Shown: piece by piece, positions 36,942-46,154 of the stretch
How positions within the stretch are numbered: position 1 is the first letter of the stretch
How the letters are laid out: each line of letters begins with the position of its first letter
DNA from: Rhodovulum marinum
GTDB taxonomy: Bacteria; Pseudomonadota; Alphaproteobacteria; Rhodobacterales; Rhodobacteraceae
DNA: 64,000 nt
NCBI RefSeq assembly: GCF_004343075.1
Contig: NZ_SLXP01000005.1
Location: 187,596-251,595 of the forward strand
Direction of reading: 5' to 3'
The notes under the pieces: generated by a model
Told to the model about the DNA's origin: nothing
The model's database searches: none
Seen by the model: the letters and a program-made list of their open reading frames with translations, nothing else
Made by a program: the position numbers and the translations under genes

Positions 36942-38884
36942 AACGATCGCCCAAGGATACCGAGGAAAGCGGCCGCCGGATCAGCCGCCGCGCGCTGATC
37001 CTGGGGGGCACGCAGGCGGTGTTCGTGACCGCGCTGGCGCTGAGGATGCGGCACCTGCAGGTGACCCAGGCCGACGAATTTCGCCTGCTGGCCGAGGAAA
37101 ACCGCATCAACATCCGCCTGATCCCGCCCGCGCGCGGGCTGGTCTATGACCGCGTGGGCCATATCGTCGCCGAGAACGAACAGAATTACCGCATCGTCGT
37201 GGTGCGCGAGGATGCCGGCGACCCCGAGGAGGCGCTGGCGCGGCTGACGCGGCTGGTGCCGCTGGACGAGGACACGATCGAGCGCGCGATCCGCGAGATC
37301 GAACGCCACAGCCCGTTCGTGCCGGTGACCATCGCCGACCGCATGCGCTGGGAGGACGTGGCGCGGGTGGCGGTCAACGCCCCCGTCCTGCCCGGGATCA
37401 GCCCCGAGGTGGGGCTGTCGCGGTTCTATCCCCTTGGCCCCGATTTCGCCCATGTGGTGGGCTATGTGGGCCCCGTGTCGGATTACGACCTGTCCCAGAT
37501 CGAGGACCCCGACCCGCTGTTGCAGATCCCGCGGTTCCAGATCGGCAAGACCGGGATCGAGGCCAAGCACGAGGAACGCCTGCGCGGCAAGGCCGGCACC
37601 CGCCGGATCGAGGTGAACGCCGCGGGCCGGGTGATCCGCGAGCTTGACCGGATCGAGGGCCAGCCGGGCAGCGACCTGCAACTGACCGTCGATGCGGGGT
37701 TGCAGAACTTCATCCGGGCGCGCCTGGGCGAGGAAAGCGCGGCCGCCGTGGTGATGGACCTGGCCGAGGGCGACCTGCTGGCCATCGCCTCGTCGCCCAG
37801 CTTCGACCCGAACAAGTTCGTCCGCGGCATCTCGGTGCCCGATTACCGCGCGCTGACCGAAACCCCCTATCGGCCCCTGTCGAACAAGACGGTCCAGGGC
37901 GCCTATCCGCCCGGCTCGACCTTCAAGATGATCACCGCGCTGGCCGCGCTGGAGGCCGGCGAGGTCACCGCCGACGAAACCGTCTGGTGCCCCGGTTTCC
38001 TGAAACTGGGCACGCGCCGGTTCCATTGCTGGAAACGCGGCGGGCATGGCCACATGGACCTGTTCGAAAGCCTGCAACAATCCTGCGACGTGTATTACTA
38101 CGACATCGCCCAGCGCGTCGGCATCGACAGGATCGCCGAGATGGCGCGCAAGCTGGGCCTGGGCGAGGCGCATGACCTGCCACTGTCGGCGGTGGGCGAG
38201 GGCCTGGTGCCGGACAGGGCGTGGAAACGCGCGCGCTATGGCGAGGAATGGCGCATCGGCGACACGCTGAACGCGGCCATCGGCCAGGGCTATGTGCTGG
38301 CCACGCCGCTGCAACTGGCGGTGATGAGCGCGCGGATCGCCACCGGGCGCGCGATCGTGCCGCGGCTGGTGAAATCCATCGACGGGGTGGAACAGCCCCC
38401 GGTGCCGGGCGGGCCGCTGGACGTGAACCCGGCGAACCTGGCGCGGATCCGCCGCGCGATGGACGCGGTCGTGAACACCCGGCGCGGCACCGCCTGGGGC
38501 AGCCGCGTGGTCGCCGCCGAGATGGCGATGGCGGGCAAGACCGGCACCAGCCAGGTCAGGAACATCACCGCCGCCGAACGCGCCGCGGGCGTGTTCCGCA
38601 ACGAGGATTTGCCCTGGGAACGGCGCGACCACGCCCTGTTCGTGGCCTATGCGCCGACCGAGGCGCCGCGGATCGCGGTGGCGGTGGTCGTCGAACATGG
38701 CGGCGGCGGGTCCAGCGCGGCCGCCCCCATCGCCCGCGACATCACGCTGCGCGCGCTGTATGGCGACGTGCCACCGCTGAGCGCCTATCCCGAGCGCGAC
38801 CGCTGGAAGATCGACGAACGGATGCGCGGGCTGGACCTGCGCGACCCGGGCGGCCCGCCCGCCAGCGGACGGAGCCGCGCGTGA
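36938..38884 (+). CDS. mrdA: Penicillin-binding protein 2 (elongasome transpeptidase)
   Basis: A class B PBP that crosslinks peptidoglycan during side-wall growth. The 648-residue protein has an N-terminal membrane anchor (ALILGGTQAVFVTALALRM) and a dimerisation/pedestal domain (PPARGLVYDRVGHIVAEN). In the transpeptidase domain the nucleophile is in YPPGSTFKM (SxxK), the second motif is near QQSCDVYYYD and the third is AGKTGTSQ (KTG). The ATG at 36938 overlaps the mreD stop. It is paired with rodA in the usual way. Confidence 0.94.
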   Translation: MKRSPKDTEESGRRISRRALILGGTQAVFVTALALRMRHLQVTQADEFRLLAEENRINIRLIPPARGLVYDRVGHIVAENEQNYRIVVVREDAGDPEEALARLTRLVPLDEDTIERAIREIERHSPFVPVTIADRMRWEDVARVAVNAPVLPGISPEVGLSRFYPLGPDFAHVVGYVGPVSDYDLSQIEDPDPLLQIPRFQIGKTGIEAKHEERLRGKAGTRRIEVNAAGRVIRELDRIEGQPGSDLQLTVDAGLQNFIRARLGEESAAAVVMDLAEGDLLAIASSPSFDPNKFVRGISVPDYRALTETPYRPLSNKTVQGAYPPGSTFKMITALAALEAGEVTADETVWCPGFLKLGTRRFHCWKRGGHGHMDLFESLQQSCDVYYYDIAQRVGIDRIAEMARKLGLGEAHDLPLSAVGEGLVPDRAWKRARYGEEWRIGDTLNAAIGQGYVLATPLQLAVMSARIATGRAIVPRLVKSIDGVEQPPVPGGPLDVNPANLARIRRAMDAVVNTRRGTAWGSRVVAAEMAMAGKTGTSQVRNITAAERAAGVFRNEDLPWERRDHALFVAYAPTEAPRIAVAVVVEHGGGGSSAAAPIARDITLRALYGDVPPLSAYPERDRWKIDERMRGLDLRDPGGPPASGRSRA

Positions 38885-40026
38885 GTTACCTGGAATATAC
38901 CGTCAAGCGGGTGCCCACAGGGGCGTCCAAGGTGCTGTATGTCAACTGGGCGCTGGTGCTGTTGCTGTGCGCGGTGGCGGCGATCGGGTTCCTGATGCTC
39001 TACTCGGTGGCGGGCGGCACGCTGGATCGTTGGGCCGAACCGCAGATCAAGCGGTTCGCGCTGGGGCTGACGGTGATGTTCGCGGTGGCCTTCGTGCCGA
39101 TCTGGTTCTGGCGCAACGTGGCGGCGCTGGCCTATGGGCTATCGGTGCTGTTGCTGCTGGCGGTCGAATTCTTCGGCGAGGTGGGCATGGGCGCGCAACG
39201 CTGGATCGACCTTGGATTCATGCGGCTCCAGCCGTCCGAACTGATGAAGATCACCCTGGTGATGATGCTGGCGGCCTATTACGACTGGCTGGACATCCAC
39301 AAGGTTTCGCGCCCGGTTTTCGTGCTGATGCCGGTGGCGCTGATCCTGCTGCCGACCTTCCTGGTGCTGAAACAGCCCGACCTGGGGACCGCGCTTCTGT
39401 TGATGGCGGGCGGCGGGATCCTGATGTTCCTTGCCGGCGTGCACTGGCTGTATTTCGCGGTGGTGATCGCGCTGGGCGCGGGGCTGGTGACGGCGGTGTT
39501 CCTGAGCCGCGGCACCGAATGGCAGCTGCTGAAGGATTACCAGTATCGCCGCATCGACACCTTTCTCGACCCGGGCACCGATCCCTTGGGGGCGGGCTAT
39601 CACATCACCCAGTCCAAGATCGCGCTGGGCTCGGGCGGCTGGTCGGGGCGCGGCTTCATGCAGGGCACGCAATCGCGGCTGAACTTCCTGCCCGAGAAGC
39701 ATACCGATTTCATCTTCACCACGCTGGCCGAGGAATTCGGCTTTCTCGGCGGCGTGTCGCTTCTGGCGCTCTATGTGCTGATCATCGTGTTCTGCATCAG
39801 TTCGGCGATGAAGAACAAGGACCGGTTCTCGTCGCTGCTGACGCTGGGGATCGCGGCGACGTTCTTTTTGTTCTTCGCGCTGAACATGTCGATGGTGATG
39901 GGAATGGCGCCGGTGGTCGGCGTGCCCCTGCCGCTGGTGTCCTATGGCGGCTCCGCGATGCTGGTGCTGATGGCGGCCTTCGGGCTGGTGCAAAGCGCGC
40001 ATATCCACCGGCCAAGGGGGCGCTGA
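38881..40026 (+). CDS. rodA: Peptidoglycan glycosyltransferase RodA
   Basis: A SEDS-family glycan polymerase partnered with PBP2. The 381-residue polytopic protein has the family signatures GAQRWIDLGFMRLQPSELMK, KQPDLGTALLLMAGGG, GFMQGTQSRLNFLPEKHTDF and a C-terminal GMAPVVGVPLPLVSYGGSAM. It starts at a GTG that overlaps the mrdA stop (GTGA). One base separates its stop from the next gene, a hydroxyacid dehydrogenase. Confidence 0.95.
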   Translation: MSYLEYTVKRVPTGASKVLYVNWALVLLLCAVAAIGFLMLYSVAGGTLDRWAEPQIKRFALGLTVMFAVAFVPIWFWRNVAALAYGLSVLLLLAVEFFGEVGMGAQRWIDLGFMRLQPSELMKITLVMMLAAYYDWLDIHKVSRPVFVLMPVALILLPTFLVLKQPDLGTALLLMAGGGILMFLAGVHWLYFAVVIALGAGLVTAVFLSRGTEWQLLKDYQYRRIDTFLDPGTDPLGAGYHITQSKIALGSGGWSGRGFMQGTQSRLNFLPEKHTDFIFTTLAEEFGFLGGVSLLALYVLIIVFCISSAMKNKDRFSSLLTLGIAATFFLFFALNMSMVMGMAPVVGVPLPLVSYGGSAMLVLMAAFGLVQSAHIHRPRGR

Positions 40027-40027
40027 G

Positions 40028-40960
40028 ATGTTGACGGTGTTGTTCGCGGCCCGGGACGGGCTTTGGGAAGCCTACCGGGCGCCGCTGACCCGCGCGCTGG
40101 CCGAGGCGGGGATCGCGGCGCGCGTGGTGACCGAAACCGACGCCCCCGAAACGGTGGATTACATCGTCTACGCCCCGAACGACCGGCTGACGGATTTCAC
40201 CCCCTTCACCCGCTGCCGCGCGGTCCTCAGCCTGTGGGCCGGGGTGGAGCGGATCGTGACCAACGAAACGCTGACCCAGCCGCTGTGCCGGATGGTGGAT
40301 TCGGGGCTGGAGGAGGGCATGGTCGAATGGGTGACGGGCCATGTGCTGCGCCATCACCTGGGGATCGACCGGCAGATCTGCGCGCGCGCGCCGTCCTGGG
40401 AGCAGGTGGTGCCGCCCTTGGCGCGCGACCGGACGGTGGCGGTGCTGGGGCTGGGGGCGCTGGGGCGGGCCTGCGCGCAGGCGCTGGCCGGGCTGCGGTT
40501 TCGCGTCTCGGGCTGGAGCCGCACCCCGCGCGCGATCGAGGGGATCGCCTGCGACCACGGGGCGGACGGGTTGCGCCGCGTGCTGGAACGGGCCGAGATC
40601 GTGGTGCTGTTGCTGCCGCTGACCGCCGAGACCGAGAGCCTGATGGATGCCGAGCGGCTGGGCTGGCTGCCCGAGGGCGCGGTGCTGATCAACCCCGGGC
40701 GCGGCGCGCTGATCGACGACGCCGCCCTGATCGCGGCGCTGGATGCGGGGCGGCTGGGCCATGCGACGCTGGACGTGTTCCGCACCGAGCCCCTGCCCGC
40801 CGATCACCCGTTCTGGGCGCATCCACGGGTGACGGTGACGCCGCATATCGCGTCCGAAACCCGGCCCGACAGCGCGGCCCGCGTGATCGCCGAGAACATC
40901 CGCCGCGGCGAGGCGGGCGCGCCGTTCCTGTTCCTGGTGGACCGGTCCCGGGGGTACTAG
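40028..40960 (+). CDS. D-isomer-specific 2-hydroxyacid dehydrogenase (glyoxylate/hydroxypyruvate reductase A-like)
   Basis: A 310-residue NAD(P)H-dependent reductase resembling GhrA. The nucleotide-binding motif is VAVLGLGALGRACA, the conserved catalytic-site segment is INPGRGALIDDAAL and the catalytic His is in VTVTPHIASETRPD. Likely substrates are glyoxylate and hydroxypyruvate. Its ATG is one base after the rodA stop, so it rides on the elongasome operon although its metabolism is unrelated. It could supply the hydroxypyruvate-reductase step for the serine-cycle genes at 57.4-61.7 kb; that is only a guess. Confidence 0.88.
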   Translation: MLTVLFAARDGLWEAYRAPLTRALAEAGIAARVVTETDAPETVDYIVYAPNDRLTDFTPFTRCRAVLSLWAGVERIVTNETLTQPLCRMVDSGLEEGMVEWVTGHVLRHHLGIDRQICARAPSWEQVVPPLARDRTVAVLGLGALGRACAQALAGLRFRVSGWSRTPRAIEGIACDHGADGLRRVLERAEIVVLLLPLTAETESLMDAERLGWLPEGAVLINPGRGALIDDAALIAALDAGRLGHATLDVFRTEPLPADHPFWAHPRVTVTPHIASETRPDSAARVIAENIRRGEAGAPFLFLVDRSRGY

Positions 40961-41044
40961 GGGGTGCTCCCGCCCCCGGCCGGCACGGGCCTGCGGCCCG
41001 CTTGTCCGGGGTTGGGGGTGGCGCGCGACCCTTCGGGCCGCGCG

Positions 41045-41070
41045 GGGGGTATTTCGGCCAAGAAGACGGG
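41045..41070 (-). repeat. Dispersed intergenic repeat, type A (inverted copy)
   Basis: The minus strand reads CCCGTCTTCTTGGCCGAAAT followed by ACCCCC, the same core as the plus-strand copies. It abuts the 3' end of the minus-strand SseB-like gene. Confidence 0.7.
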
Positions 41071-41071
41071 A

Positions 41072-41848
41072 TCAGCGCAGGCGCGGTGGGGCGTCGGTAT
41101 CGTGCAGCGGGACCGGGGTTTCGGGCGCCGGGTCGGGCAGGTCGATGCGCAGGCCCAGCCGGGAGAGGCGCGCCGCGGCCGGGTGGTCTGCGGCGAGGAA
41201 GGCCAGGTCGAGCGCGGCCTCGTCGAGCCCGCTGAAGCGGAGCGCCTCGGCGATGGCGCGGGCGAGCGCGGGTTCGGCGCCGGGGCGGGCATCGAGCACG
41301 GCAAGCAGCAGCGTGTCGCTGCCATCGGCGTGGCGGAGGCCGGCGAGGATGGCGCCCGCCGCCAGACCCGCGGCGTCTGCAAGGCGGGCGTCGAGCGTGG
41401 CGACGAGCGCGTCCGGCAGGGCGCGGGGGGCAGTGATCGCCTCGGGGCGGATCTGGACGGGCTCGGGCGCGGGGGTCAGCGTTTCGGCCCACCAGTCGAC
41501 CGCGGCGGCGGGCAGGAGTTCGGCGTGCGCGGTGCCCAGATTGATGCCCAGGCCCAGCCCCTGCCCGGCCAGCATCCCCGCCAGCGCCCGGCCCGGCAGC
41601 GCGGCATAGGGCGCGGGCGCGCCGGTGAAGGCGGTCAGCCGGGTTTCCCGGTCGAAGGCCAGCACCACGGGGCCGTCGTCGAGGTCGAAGACCCGCGGCG
41701 CGATGCGGTCGCCATCCGGTTCATGGTCCAGCAGCAGGACGAGTTCGGCCGCCGAGAGCGCCCCGTACCAGCGCAGGCGGGGCGCGGGGTCGTCGGGGGC
41801 GGCGGCCATGGCGGCCTGGGCGCGGTCGAGGGGGGTTGTGTCGGTCAT
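41072..41848 (-). CDS. SseB-family protein
   Basis: A 258-residue soluble Ala/Leu-rich protein resembling the SseB N-terminal domain family. It has TPLDRAQAAMAAAPDDPAPR, then WYGALSAAELVLLL, and later VLAFDRETRLTAFTG. A C-terminal half resembles the SseB C-terminal domain (FSGLDEAALDLAFLAADHPA). The family has no settled biochemical function. The ATG at 41848 is chosen (MTDTTPLDRAQ); ten extra residues upstream look non-coding. It is followed on the same strand by a repeat. Confidence 0.75.
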   Translation of the reverse strand: MTDTTPLDRAQAAMAAAPDDPAPRLRWYGALSAAELVLLLDHEPDGDRIAPRVFDLDDGPVVLAFDRETRLTAFTGAPAPYAALPGRALAGMLAGQGLGLGINLGTAHAELLPAAAVDWWAETLTPAPEPVQIRPEAITAPRALPDALVATLDARLADAAGLAAGAILAGLRHADGSDTLLLAVLDARPGAEPALARAIAEALRFSGLDEAALDLAFLAADHPAAARLSRLGLRIDLPDPAPETPVPLHDTDAPPRLR

Positions 41849-41885
41849 GCGGGGGATCCGTCGGGGACAGGGGCACAAGGGGCGG

Positions 41886-42485
41886 TCATGCCAGCACCCG
41901 GGCCACGCGGGCGCGCAGGGCGGGGAGCAGATCGGCCTCGAACCAGGGGTTGCGTTTCAGCCAGGCGGTGTTGCGCCAGGACGGGTGCGGCAGCGGGAAC
42001 ACCCGGGGCGCATGGGTGCGCCAGTCGGCCACCGTGGCGGTGACGCCGCCGCGCGCCGCCGCACCCAGGTGCCATTTCTGGGCATAGCCGCCGATCAGCA
42101 GGGTCAGCGGTACCTCGCCCAGCGCCGCCATCACGCGGGCGTGCCAGGTGTCGGCGCATCGGCGGGGTGGCGGCAGGTCGGCGCCTTTCGCGTCATAGCC
42201 CGGAAAGCAGAAGGCCATGGGCAGGACCGCGACGCGCGACAGGTCGTAGAAGGTGGCCATGTCGATCCCCGTCCAGGCGCGCAGCCGGTCGCCCGAGGGG
42301 TCGAAGAACGGCTTGCCGGCCTTGTGCACGCGCATCCCCGGCGCCTGCCCGCACAGAAGGATGCGCGCGCCGGGGGCGAACCAGGGCACGGGCCGGGGCG
42401 CGTGCGCCGTGGCGGTCGCGGCGAAACGGTCCGCGCAGAGGCGGCAGGCGGCGATTTCGTCCGAAAGGCGGGCGGGGGCGGTCAT
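41886..42485 (-). CDS. Uracil-DNA glycosylase family protein
   Basis: A 199-residue protein of the UDG fold. Characteristic motifs are LLCGQAPGMRVHKAGKPFFD followed by PSGDRLRAWTGID near residue 45, and the C-terminal PLPHPSWRNTAWLKRNPWFE (the HPS loop). An N-terminal Cys pair (AACRLCADRF) resembles the cysteines near the Fe-S sites of family 4/5 enzymes, but a full four-Cys set is not clear. Activity on uracil is likely but not certain. It is divergent from arsR. Confidence 0.85.
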   Translation of the reverse strand: MTAPARLSDEIAACRLCADRFAATATAHAPRPVPWFAPGARILLCGQAPGMRVHKAGKPFFDPSGDRLRAWTGIDMATFYDLSRVAVLPMAFCFPGYDAKGADLPPPRRCADTWHARVMAALGEVPLTLLIGGYAQKWHLGAAARGGVTATVADWRTHAPRVFPLPHPSWRNTAWLKRNPWFEADLLPALRARVARVLA

Positions 42486-42537
42486 GGCCCCGATCTAGGC
42501 CGGTTCGGCGCGGGGCGCAATTCGGGGCTTGCTTTCA

Positions 42538-42555
42538 TTTCGATATCTCTAGAAA
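42538..42555. promoter_or_regulatory. Candidate ArsR operator
   Basis: TTTCGATATCTCTAGAAA is an AT-rich imperfect palindrome 10-27 nt upstream of the arsR ATG, in otherwise GC-rich DNA. Its outer TTTC/GAAA arms match exactly. Position and symmetry suit autoregulation. Confidence 0.5.
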
Positions 42556-42564
42556 CTTGGAACC

Positions 42565-42909
42565 ATGAATCAGGTGGCGCAAGACGACATCACCCTGGCC
42601 CGCATGGCCTCGGCCTTTGCGGCGCTGGGATCCGAACAGCGGCTGTCGGTGCTGCGCACGCTGGTGCGCGCGGGGCCGGGCGGCCTGCCGATCGGCCAGC
42701 TGGGGGCGCGGTCGGGGATCACGGGATCGACCCTGACCCACCACGTCAGGATCCTCGCGCAGGCGGAGCTGGTGACCCAGACCCGGCAGGGCCGGTCGAT
42801 CATCTGTGCCGCGGCCGCCTATCCCGAGATGCGCGCGCTTTCGGATTTCCTGCTGTCGGAATGCTGCGCCGACGCGCCCTGCCCGCATGACGAGGGACAC
42901 CATGGCTGA
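42565..42909 (+). CDS. ArsR/SmtB-family transcriptional regulator
   Basis: A 114-residue winged-helix repressor: AFAALGSEQRLSVLRTL (helix 1-2), then GLPIGQLGARSGITGSTLTH and HVRILAQAELV (recognition helix). The classic ELCVCDL arsenic motif is missing. Instead the C-terminus has Cys100, Cys101 and Cys106 (ECCADAPCPHDEGHH), an arrangement resembling the C-terminal As(III) site of Acidithiobacillus ArsR. The stop overlaps the permease start by 8 bp, so it probably controls that gene. The inducer may be a metalloid or soft metal. Confidence 0.9.
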   Translation: MNQVAQDDITLARMASAFAALGSEQRLSVLRTLVRAGPGGLPIGQLGARSGITGSTLTHHVRILAQAELVTQTRQGRSIICAAAAYPEMRALSDFLLSECCADAPCPHDEGHHG

Positions 42910-43945
42910 TCTCACCGGAACCCCCGGCGGGCTGCCCGCGCTGTGGCGGCGGGTGGACAAGGCGTGGCTGGCGATCCTGCTGGTGCCACTGTTGGTGGCG
43001 CTGTTCGATCCGGGGCAGGCCTGGCCCACGGTGCGTTTCGCCCTGGGCGCGCTGGGCCATACCCTGCCCTTCATCGTCTTCGCCGTGCTGGCGGTCGCCT
43101 ATCTCAAGGCCAGCGGGGCCGAAACGCTTCTGGCGCGCGCCTTCGAGGGGCGCACGGCGCGGATGATCGTCCTTGCCGCCCTGCTGGGCGGGCTGTCGCC
43201 CTTCTGTTCCTGCGAGGTGATCCCGTTCATCGCCGCCCTTCTGGCGGTCGGCGCGCCGCTGGCGGCGGTGATGGCGTTCTGGCTGGCCTCGCCCTTGATG
43301 GACCCGGCGATGTTCCTGATCACCGCCGGAACCCTAGGCACCGATTTCGCCGTGGCCAAGACGCTGGCCGCGATCTCGATCGGGCTGATGGGCGGGTTCG
43401 CCACCTATGCGCTGGCGAACAGCCCGGTCTTTGCCGACCCGCTGCGCCCGCGCAAGGCGGCGGGTTGCTCGTCCTGCGGCTGCGGGGCGAAGCCCGCCTT
43501 TTCCGGCCGGCCCGTCTGGCGGTTCTGGGCCGAGGCGCCGCGGCGCGACACCTTCCGCGAGGCGGCCGTTGAAAACGCGCTGTTCCTGGGGAAATGGCTG
43601 CTGCTGGCCTACATGATCGAGGCGCTGATGCTGCATTACGTGCCTGCGGACGCGGTGGCGGCGGTGCTGGGCGGCGAAGGGATCAAGCCGATCCTGCTGG
43701 GCGCGCTGGTGGGCGGGCCGGCCTACCTGAACGGCTATGCGGCGGTGCCGCTGGTCGACAGCCTGCTGCAACAGGGCATGAGCGACGGGGCGGCGATGGC
43801 CTTCGTGATCGCGGGCGGGGTCAGTTGCATCCCGGCCGCCATCGCCGTCTGGGCGCTGGTCAAGCCGCGGGTCTTTGCCGCCTATGTGGGGTTCGCCAGC
43901 CTCGGCGCGGTGATCGCGGGGCTGAGCTGGGGCGCCATCGCCTGA
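42902..43945 (+). CDS. Permease, ArsP_1/DUF318 type
   Basis: A 347-residue inner-membrane protein with about eight to ten hydrophobic segments. The family motif LSPFCSCEVIPFIAAL has paired cysteines inside a helix, and later motifs are LGALVGGPAYLNGYAAVPLV and GGVSCIPAAIAVWAL. A cysteine-rich cytoplasmic loop (GCSSCGCGAKP) lies in the centre. Some members (ArsP) export trivalent organoarsenicals. Together with the overlapping ArsR regulator, metalloid efflux is a reasonable proposal. I use the ATG at 42902; a longer frame lies within arsR. Confidence 0.85.
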   Translation: MADLTGTPGGLPALWRRVDKAWLAILLVPLLVALFDPGQAWPTVRFALGALGHTLPFIVFAVLAVAYLKASGAETLLARAFEGRTARMIVLAALLGGLSPFCSCEVIPFIAALLAVGAPLAAVMAFWLASPLMDPAMFLITAGTLGTDFAVAKTLAAISIGLMGGFATYALANSPVFADPLRPRKAAGCSSCGCGAKPAFSGRPVWRFWAEAPRRDTFREAAVENALFLGKWLLLAYMIEALMLHYVPADAVAAVLGGEGIKPILLGALVGGPAYLNGYAAVPLVDSLLQQGMSDGAAMAFVIAGGVSCIPAAIAVWALVKPRVFAAYVGFASLGAVIAGLSWGAIA

Positions 43946-44022
43946 ACAGGCCCCGCGCAGTTGCCCACCCTGCCCCGTTCGATTAACCAGCGGTCAACGC
44001 CCCCAGGAAAGGACCGCCGCGG

Positions 44023-45315
44023 ATGTACCGCGTTTGGGATTTCATCACGACCTATTCGATCCTGCTGATCGCGGGCGCGGTCGCGGCGCTGACCTGGGCC
44101 AACTTGGCGCCGGGGTCCTATCACGACTTCGTCGAGTTCGTGCTGGCCGAGGATTTCATCATCGGCCACGCGCACGAGGTCGAGGGCGAGATCCGGCGCA
44201 CGCTGACCCTGCATTACCTGGTCAACGACGTGCTCATGGCGCTGTTCTTCGCCATCGCCGCCAAGGAGGTGTGGGAGGCGATCATCCTGCGAAACGGCGC
44301 GCTGAGGGGGCGCAAGGCCGCCACGCCGCTGATCGCGACAGCGGGCGGCATGCTGGGGCCGGTGGTGGTCTACCTGGGTCTGGCCGCGATCCTCGGGTCC
44401 GATACCTATGACGCGGTGGCGAATGGCTGGGCGATCCCGACGGCCACGGATATCGCGTTTTCCTATGTGGTGGGGCGGATCGTGTTCGGCGCGGGCCACC
44501 CGGCGGTGCGGTTCCTGCTGTTGCTGGCGATTGCCGACGATGCGGGCGGGCTGTTGATCCTGGCGATCTTCTACCCCTCGGCCGCACTGGCGCCGGGCTG
44601 GCTGTTGCTGTCGGGCGGCGCGGCGCTGGGCGTGTTCACGCTGTTCAACTGGCTGCCGCGGGTGCTGGACCGGGGCGACCAGGTGCGGCCGCGCTCGACC
44701 TGGGTGCGGCGGCACCTGGGGCTGTTGCCCTATGCCATCGCCGGCGCGGCCAGCTGGTACGGCTTTCAGCAGGCGGGGCTGCATCCCGCGCTGGGCCTGT
44801 TGCCGGTGATCCCGGCGATCCCCCATGCCGACCGCGCCTTCGGCATCTTCGCCGAGGCCGAGCGGTATTTGACCGACCTGCTGAACCGGGCCGAGCACCT
44901 GTTGAAACTGCCGGTCGAGATCGTCCTGTTCCTGTTCGGGCTATGCAACGCGGGGGTGGAATTCGGCGCGATCGGCACGCCGACCTGGCTGGTGCTGGCG
45001 GCGCTGGTGATCGGCAAGCCGCTGGGCGTCGGGCTGTTCGGCTGGATTGCCGCACGGCCCCTGCGGCTTGGCCTGCCGCGTGGCATGGGGATGGCCGACC
45101 TGGTGGTGACCGGCTGCGTCGCGGGGATCGGGTTCACCGTGTCGCTTTTCATCGCCTCGGTGGCGTTCACCGGCGGCCAGACCCTGGAAGGGCTGGACGT
45201 GCAAGGGGCCGCCAAGATGGGCGCGCTGTTCAGCTTTGCCGCGGCGGGGATCGCGATCCTGGCCGGGCGCGCGCTGGGCGTCAGACGTGTCCCCGACCGG
45301 GTGGCGTCAACCTGA
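44023..45315 (+). CDS. nhaA: Na+/H+ antiporter NhaA
   Basis: A 430-residue electrogenic sodium/proton exchanger with about 12 membrane segments. Key motifs are WAIPTATDIAFSYVVG and LLLLAIADDAGGLLILAIFY, where the Asp pair (DD) is the ion-binding site. GIGFTVSLFIASVAF near the end is also typical. The N-terminus (MYRVWDFITTYSILLIAGAV) lacks the longer E. coli extension. It is monocistronic by spacing; AGGAAAGG lies upstream. Confidence 0.93.
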   Translation: MYRVWDFITTYSILLIAGAVAALTWANLAPGSYHDFVEFVLAEDFIIGHAHEVEGEIRRTLTLHYLVNDVLMALFFAIAAKEVWEAIILRNGALRGRKAATPLIATAGGMLGPVVVYLGLAAILGSDTYDAVANGWAIPTATDIAFSYVVGRIVFGAGHPAVRFLLLLAIADDAGGLLILAIFYPSAALAPGWLLLSGGAALGVFTLFNWLPRVLDRGDQVRPRSTWVRRHLGLLPYAIAGAASWYGFQQAGLHPALGLLPVIPAIPHADRAFGIFAEAERYLTDLLNRAEHLLKLPVEIVLFLFGLCNAGVEFGAIGTPTWLVLAALVIGKPLGVGLFGWIAARPLRLGLPRGMGMADLVVTGCVAGIGFTVSLFIASVAFTGGQTLEGLDVQGAAKMGALFSFAAAGIAILAGRALGVRRVPDRVAST

Positions 45316-45494
45316 CGGTAATCTGAATGGCGCCAAGCTGGCAAATTACACGGCGCGGTGTTGCCTGGCCGAACGCTTTCGCGTGGCGCCACAGCGGCTT
45401 GGGACATAATATGGCCGTAAAGGCCCGTTAGATTACGAAACGGAAACAACGGCCCGGCGCGACCGGGTCACGGGCCGAGAGGCACGGGCAAGGG

Positions 45495-46154
45495 ATGCTG
45501 GAGTTCATCGAGGTCAGCAAAAGCTTCTGGACGGGCAAGCAGCGCAAGGTGATCCTTGACCGCGTGTCGTTCCGCGTGGAACTGGGCAATTCGCTGGGCA
45601 TCCTGGCCCCGAACGGCACCGGCAAGACCACGCTGATCAACATGATGGCCGGGCTGGAAAAACCCGATGAGGGGCGGATCCACCGCGGCTGCCGCATCTC
45701 GTTCCCGCTGGGCTTCATGGGGGGCGTGGTCAACCGCCATACCGGCACCGAGAACGCCCGCTATATCGCCCGGCTCTACGGCCTCGATCCCGACTATGTC
45801 GAGGCGTTCTCGCGCTGGCTGTGCGGTATCGGCGAATATTACGACATGCCCGTGGGCACCTATTCCTCGGGGATGCGGGCGCGGTTCACCTTTTCGCTGA
45901 TGCTCGCGCTGGATTTCGACATCTACCTGATCGACGAGGGGATGCCATCCACCACCGATGTCGAGTTCAACCGAAAGGCCGGCGCGATCCTGCGCGAACG
46001 GCTGGAAAGCACGACCGTGGTGATCGTTTCGCACCAGCCCGCCACGCTGGAGAAATTCTGCCGCACGGCGGCGGTCCTGCACCACGGGCAATTGCACATG
46101 TTCGACAGCCTGGAAGAGGCAAAGCAGCTGTATGACTATGAAACCCAAGGCTAA
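45495..46154 (+). CDS. kpsT: Capsular polysaccharide ABC transporter ATPase (KpsT-like)
   Basis: A 219-residue ABC ATPase. Walker A is APNGTGKTT (residues 38-46, Ala in place of the first Gly), the signature region is GTYSSGMRARFTFSLMLALD, and Walker B is FDIYLIDEG. It resembles KpsT, which energises export of Kdo-linked group 2 capsule. The usual permease partner kpsM is not beside it: nhaA lies upstream. It overlaps the kpsE-like gene by about 20 bp. A weak ribosome-binding site (CAAGGG) precedes the ATG. Confidence 0.88.
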   Translation: MLEFIEVSKSFWTGKQRKVILDRVSFRVELGNSLGILAPNGTGKTTLINMMAGLEKPDEGRIHRGCRISFPLGFMGGVVNRHTGTENARYIARLYGLDPDYVEAFSRWLCGIGEYYDMPVGTYSSGMRARFTFSLMLALDFDIYLIDEGMPSTTDVEFNRKAGAILRERLESTTVVIVSHQPATLEKFCRTAAVLHHGQLHMFDSLEEAKQLYDYETQG

